Positions 62,401 through 64,000 of a stretch of DNA of 64,000 nt are shown here, piece after piece. Each line of letters starts with the position of its first letter. Position 1 is the first letter of the stretch. The translations under genes were made by a program, and so were the position numbers. The notes under the pieces are model-generated. The model made no database searches and was not told the DNA's origin. It saw only the letters and a list, made by a program, of their open reading frames with translations. This stretch comes from Thermoguttaceae bacterium (GTDB taxonomy: Bacteria; Planctomycetota; Planctomycetia; Pirellulales; Thermoguttaceae): positions 31,567-95,566 of the forward strand of contig JAFQXE010000042.1 of NCBI GenBank assembly GCA_017407125.1, given 5' to 3'.

Positions 62401-63885
62401 GACAACGAGATTAATGTCAGTAAAATTACGCTTCGTCAGTATGGAGACACGCCTGGAAACGGCGGCGGAAAGATTACTGTCGCTGACGGCGCCAAACTGA
62501 CGGTTTCCTCTATAATTCGCGCGGAGGGCGTTCCGTTGGTTAAATCGGGCGAAGGCGAGCTGGTTCTTTCCGGCGAGAATACGTTAACAACTGGCGTCTT
62601 TGTCAACGCTGGCAAACTCACACTGACCAAACAGGGGCAAAAAGGAACGCTGGCGCCGGGCAGCGCTGTAACCGTTGACGGGGAAACGTCCATCCTCGCT
62701 GGTCACGGCGATGTTTTGGGGTACAGTTCAGACACCGTTGGAACTGTCAACCTTCAAAACGGCGGAACGCTGTACAACGACGCGACGCCTGAACAAGCCG
62801 CTCACATAACCGTTGGCGCGGTTGTCAATATGGTCGGCGGCTATATTACCGCCGATCCGGACGCTCAAGGCAGCGATTCTTTTGGCAACTACATATTCGA
62901 CAACGCTATCAACGTTTTAGGCGGAACGGACAACGAGATTTCCGTAAACAGAATCACGCTTCGTCAGTACGGCGGCACGCCTGGAAACGGCGGCGGAAAG
63001 ATTAACGTCGTCAAAGAAGACGAAGAAGACGCAGTTCTAACAATTTCGTCAGTAATTGACGGAAACTACGTCCCGTTGGTTAAACAGGGCGCAGGCGAGC
63101 TGGTTCTCAATGCTGCCAATACATACAGCAAGGGAACGACGATTTCCGAAGGTACGCTGACTCTTGCCGGGGCTGGTACGACCGGCTCTGGTACAGTTGC
63201 TATCGCCGCCGACGGTACGTTGAATTTTTACGTTACCGCCGAGGAAGATCCCAAACAGGTTAACGTTACCGGCGCCAACGCGATTTCCGGAACAGGCAAG
63301 ATTGTCAAGTCCGGCAACGGCGTTTTAAGGTTCAACAACGAAAACGCCGACGGTTCCGTCAAAGCCGATTCGTTTGCTGTCAATTCCGGCAGATTGGACT
63401 ATAAAGGCTTCTTTGAAGGTAATATTGAAGTTGTCGGCGGAATTCTTTCGCCCGGCAACTCGGTCGGAACGCTGAACGTTACCGGAAACGTCTCTGTTAT
63501 AAACGGAACGGCTCTGTTTGAATTCGATCCCTATGGCAGCGACTCGTACGACGTTTTGAACATACTCGGCGACAACGCTTCGTTTAACGCTGGCGAATCC
63601 ATGATTCAGCTGTACTTCGAGAATGACAACGACGCTGCCAACTGGGCGACAAATATAGACGATGACGGTTATCGACTGGTTGCAGACGATGGGTTCAGAA
63701 CTGGCGATTACTCGTCCTGGCTGAACAATTATACAACCCTGTTCGGTCTGGAAGGCAGAACGGACGGCTTGTATCTCGTCGCGGCTTCTTCCGAACCCGG
63801 TTCTGGCGTTCCTGAACCGTCTACGTGGGCGCTTTTAGCGCTGGGCGTTGTCGTGTTATTCCTGCGTAAGCGAGTTAGGAATTAG
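59416..63885 (+). CDS. giant PEP-CTERM protein with LamG domain and long beta repeats
   Basis: 1489 residues. Signal peptide with hydrophobic core about 20-38 (ends SYADT). Residues about 42-270 are a LamG/concanavalin-like domain (GKMTIMCWYYPTESTTN, YMDEVAFWNRALTQDEV), which may bind glycan. Residues about 450-1290 contain four long units each with TLATGSTVTVDG, SVLAGHGDVLGYSS, GTVNLQNGGTLYNDST, FDNAINVTGGTDNEI and ITLRQYGGTPG; units one and three are nearly the same at DNA level. The shared SGRLDYKGFFEG...LSPGNSVGTLNVTG module follows, and GVPEPSTWALLALG with basic tail ends it. A probable exosortase-sorted surface adhesin or glycan-binding fibre. Confidence 0.92.
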   Translation: MANSIIRSFLFSRCNMTRKSLLGLISAFLLGVVFSVCSYADTVISDGFIHGYWFENNTADAMNTSNGANSKGTFDSSSIGGGFIGESIYFSNSAYVRLENSNNTDFGIAAGKDGKMTIMCWYYPTESTTNARVLVSNEDWYKGLNPGVTIDAQYLTGPDFNFGDGVQAHRCEYVAKKTVANKWQFVAVSADIQAGTADLYYGAADGNLQLLNTMNISNLDSFLSSYKWYLATDYSNYDYYFRGYMDEVAFWNRALTQDEVTSIFNNQKAGTGLGVQLARAAGGSVTQGDGTWDTDTNWSYRAVPDSQTDVIINHSITDSANRTVNANMTINNGGAYTSSGTLTLGDGENLTGTLTLNGGTASVEGLVLSSNSDAVNLSAGTLNIGAAGVTAGDGVVPVINLGSGTINASDSHSWSNNLNIKLNDGATTTFNSDANKAITIESPISGSGALVKTGAGTLTLSGNNTFTGGTTVSDGTLTLTYINGTKGTLATGSTVTVNGETSVLAGHGDVLGYSSGSVGTVNLQNGGTLYNDSTGNHITVGAAINMNNGVITAVEDANGNGTFGNFVFDNAINVTGGEDNEISAKKITLRQYAGTSDEEVGGKITVAEGAKLTISSQIAAHTSPTVVPLVKLGDGELVLSGDNTYTTGTYVYGGTLTLEKVGEKGTLATGSTVTVDGSTSVLAGHGDILGYGSKTVGTVNLQNGGTLYNDSTDAHVTVGAAVNMNHGFITVDENAAGTNYGNFVFDNAINVTGGTDNEISANLITLRQFGGTPGDAGGKISVVDGSKLTISSVIRADGVPLVKSGAGELVLTETNTYGTGTTVSDGKITLKNSGTLGTGAVVNDALIEFAQNNDVAIPSAISGTGSVVKTGTGTVTMSGDSSYSGGTTVNAGTLTLTYFDGTKGTLATGSTVTVDGATSVLAGHGDVLGYSSGSVGTINLQNGGTLYNDSTGNHITVGAAINMNNGVITAVEDANGNGTFGNFVFDNAINVTGGTDNEINVSKITLRQYGDTPGNGGGKITVADGAKLTVSSIIRAEGVPLVKSGEGELVLSGENTLTTGVFVNAGKLTLTKQGQKGTLAPGSAVTVDGETSILAGHGDVLGYSSDTVGTVNLQNGGTLYNDATPEQAAHITVGAVVNMVGGYITADPDAQGSDSFGNYIFDNAINVLGGTDNEISVNRITLRQYGGTPGNGGGKINVVKEDEEDAVLTISSVIDGNYVPLVKQGAGELVLNAANTYSKGTTISEGTLTLAGAGTTGSGTVAIAADGTLNFYVTAEEDPKQVNVTGANAISGTGKIVKSGNGVLRFNNENADGSVKADSFAVNSGRLDYKGFFEGNIEVVGGILSPGNSVGTLNVTGNVSVINGTALFEFDPYGSDSYDVLNILGDNASFNAGESMIQLYFENDNDAANWATNIDDDGYRLVADDGFRTGDYSSWLNNYTTLFGLEGRTDGLYLVAASSEPGSGVPEPSTWALLALGVVVLFLRKRVRN
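60840..63130 (+). repeat. four long coding repeats
   Basis: Unit landmarks (GGxCAxGGCGAxxTxxTGGG) fall near 60931, 61461, 62181 and 62701, so spacings are about 530, 720 and 520 bases. Units near 60840-61145 and 62090-62405 are the most alike. Confidence 0.8.
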
Positions 63886-63897
63886 GTTTATATTGAA

Positions 63898-63936
63898 AGG
63901 CGGTAACGGAATGAGCGAAGCGAATGAAGTTACGCT
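63898..63936 (+). repeat. GGCGGTAACGGA...GTTACGCTT repeat
   Basis: Similar to 24254-24298. Both contain a GTAAC/GTTAC inverted pair around a GAGCGAA core. Confidence 0.55.
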
Positions 63937-63943
63937 TCAGCTA

Positions 63944-63991
63944 GAACCGCGTAGCGGTTCAATATTTATAGCCGTGGGTTTTAACCCACGG
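63944..63991 (-). repeat. triple-hairpin dispersed repeat, inverted copy of 2807
   Basis: GAACCGC-GTA-GCGGTTC, linker AATATTTATAG, CCGTGGGTT-TT-AACCCACGG, the reverse complement of 2807-2854 with a few changes that keep pairing. Confidence 0.8.
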
Positions 63992-64000
63992 AAGGAGTTA

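Overview
The window looks like the chromosome of a member of the Planctomycetota, possibly a gut or other anaerobic, fibre-degrading lineage. A Lentisphaerae or Verrucomicrobia relative cannot be excluded. Supporting evidence: PEP-CTERM proteins built from autotransporter-type beta repeats; a hydrazine-synthase-alpha-like/cytochrome c/FGE-fold fusion of the kind found in these phyla; secreted squalene-cyclase-fold, NPCBM and DUF4912 proteins; many starts without Shine-Dalgarno sequences; and a xylan-degrading GH43-GH10 enzyme. No rRNA, tRNA, CRISPR array, transposase or phage gene was seen.

Layout. 1-6130: a TPR protein cut by the window edge, an asparagine-synthase-like protein, an NPCBM protein and a 19-repeat ankyrin protein. 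6131-15343: a long leader with a consensus sigma-70 promoter, then rpoB-rpoC and a strong terminator, without the usual rplKAJL genes in front. 15416-21271: a small membrane protein, then a secreted alpha/alpha-toroid protein followed by a LolD/MacB-type ABC exporter whose permease carries a Gly/Met-rich insert. 21339-29511: a GH43-GH10 xylanase/xylosidase, a small LRR protein and a 1279-residue secreted glycosidase-like protein lying between long inverted repeats. 29966-35945: three minus-strand paralogues of the PEP-CTERM/autotransporter-repeat family, the first lacking its sorting tail. 36519-48988: housekeeping genes (pgi, slyX, a LipM/LplA-like acyltransferase, a DUF4912 protein, a TlpA-like thioredoxin, sbcC-sbcD, a TPR membrane protein, rlmN). 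49130-56397: a secreted TPR-CHAT protein and the haem-binding HzsA-like fusion. 56994-63885: two more PEP-CTERM/autotransporter-repeat genes in tandem with nearly the same promoter and leader. The first has a run of ten C just after its start codon that puts it out of frame.

How the parts fit. Two themes stand out. One is a cell-surface family of at least five large, beta-repeat, probably sorted proteins in 34 kb, with signs of duplication, truncation and possible on/off switching by slippage. The other is an unusually rich population of intergenic repeats: (a) arrays with a strict 7-base period but a different unit at each site, often holding the stop codon of the gene before and abutting the start codon of the gene after; (b) hairpin elements with constant flanks and freely varying stems; (c) triple-hairpin elements conserved in shape but not sequence; and (d) a 225-base inverted repeat around one gene. 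These repeats are the least explained part of the window.
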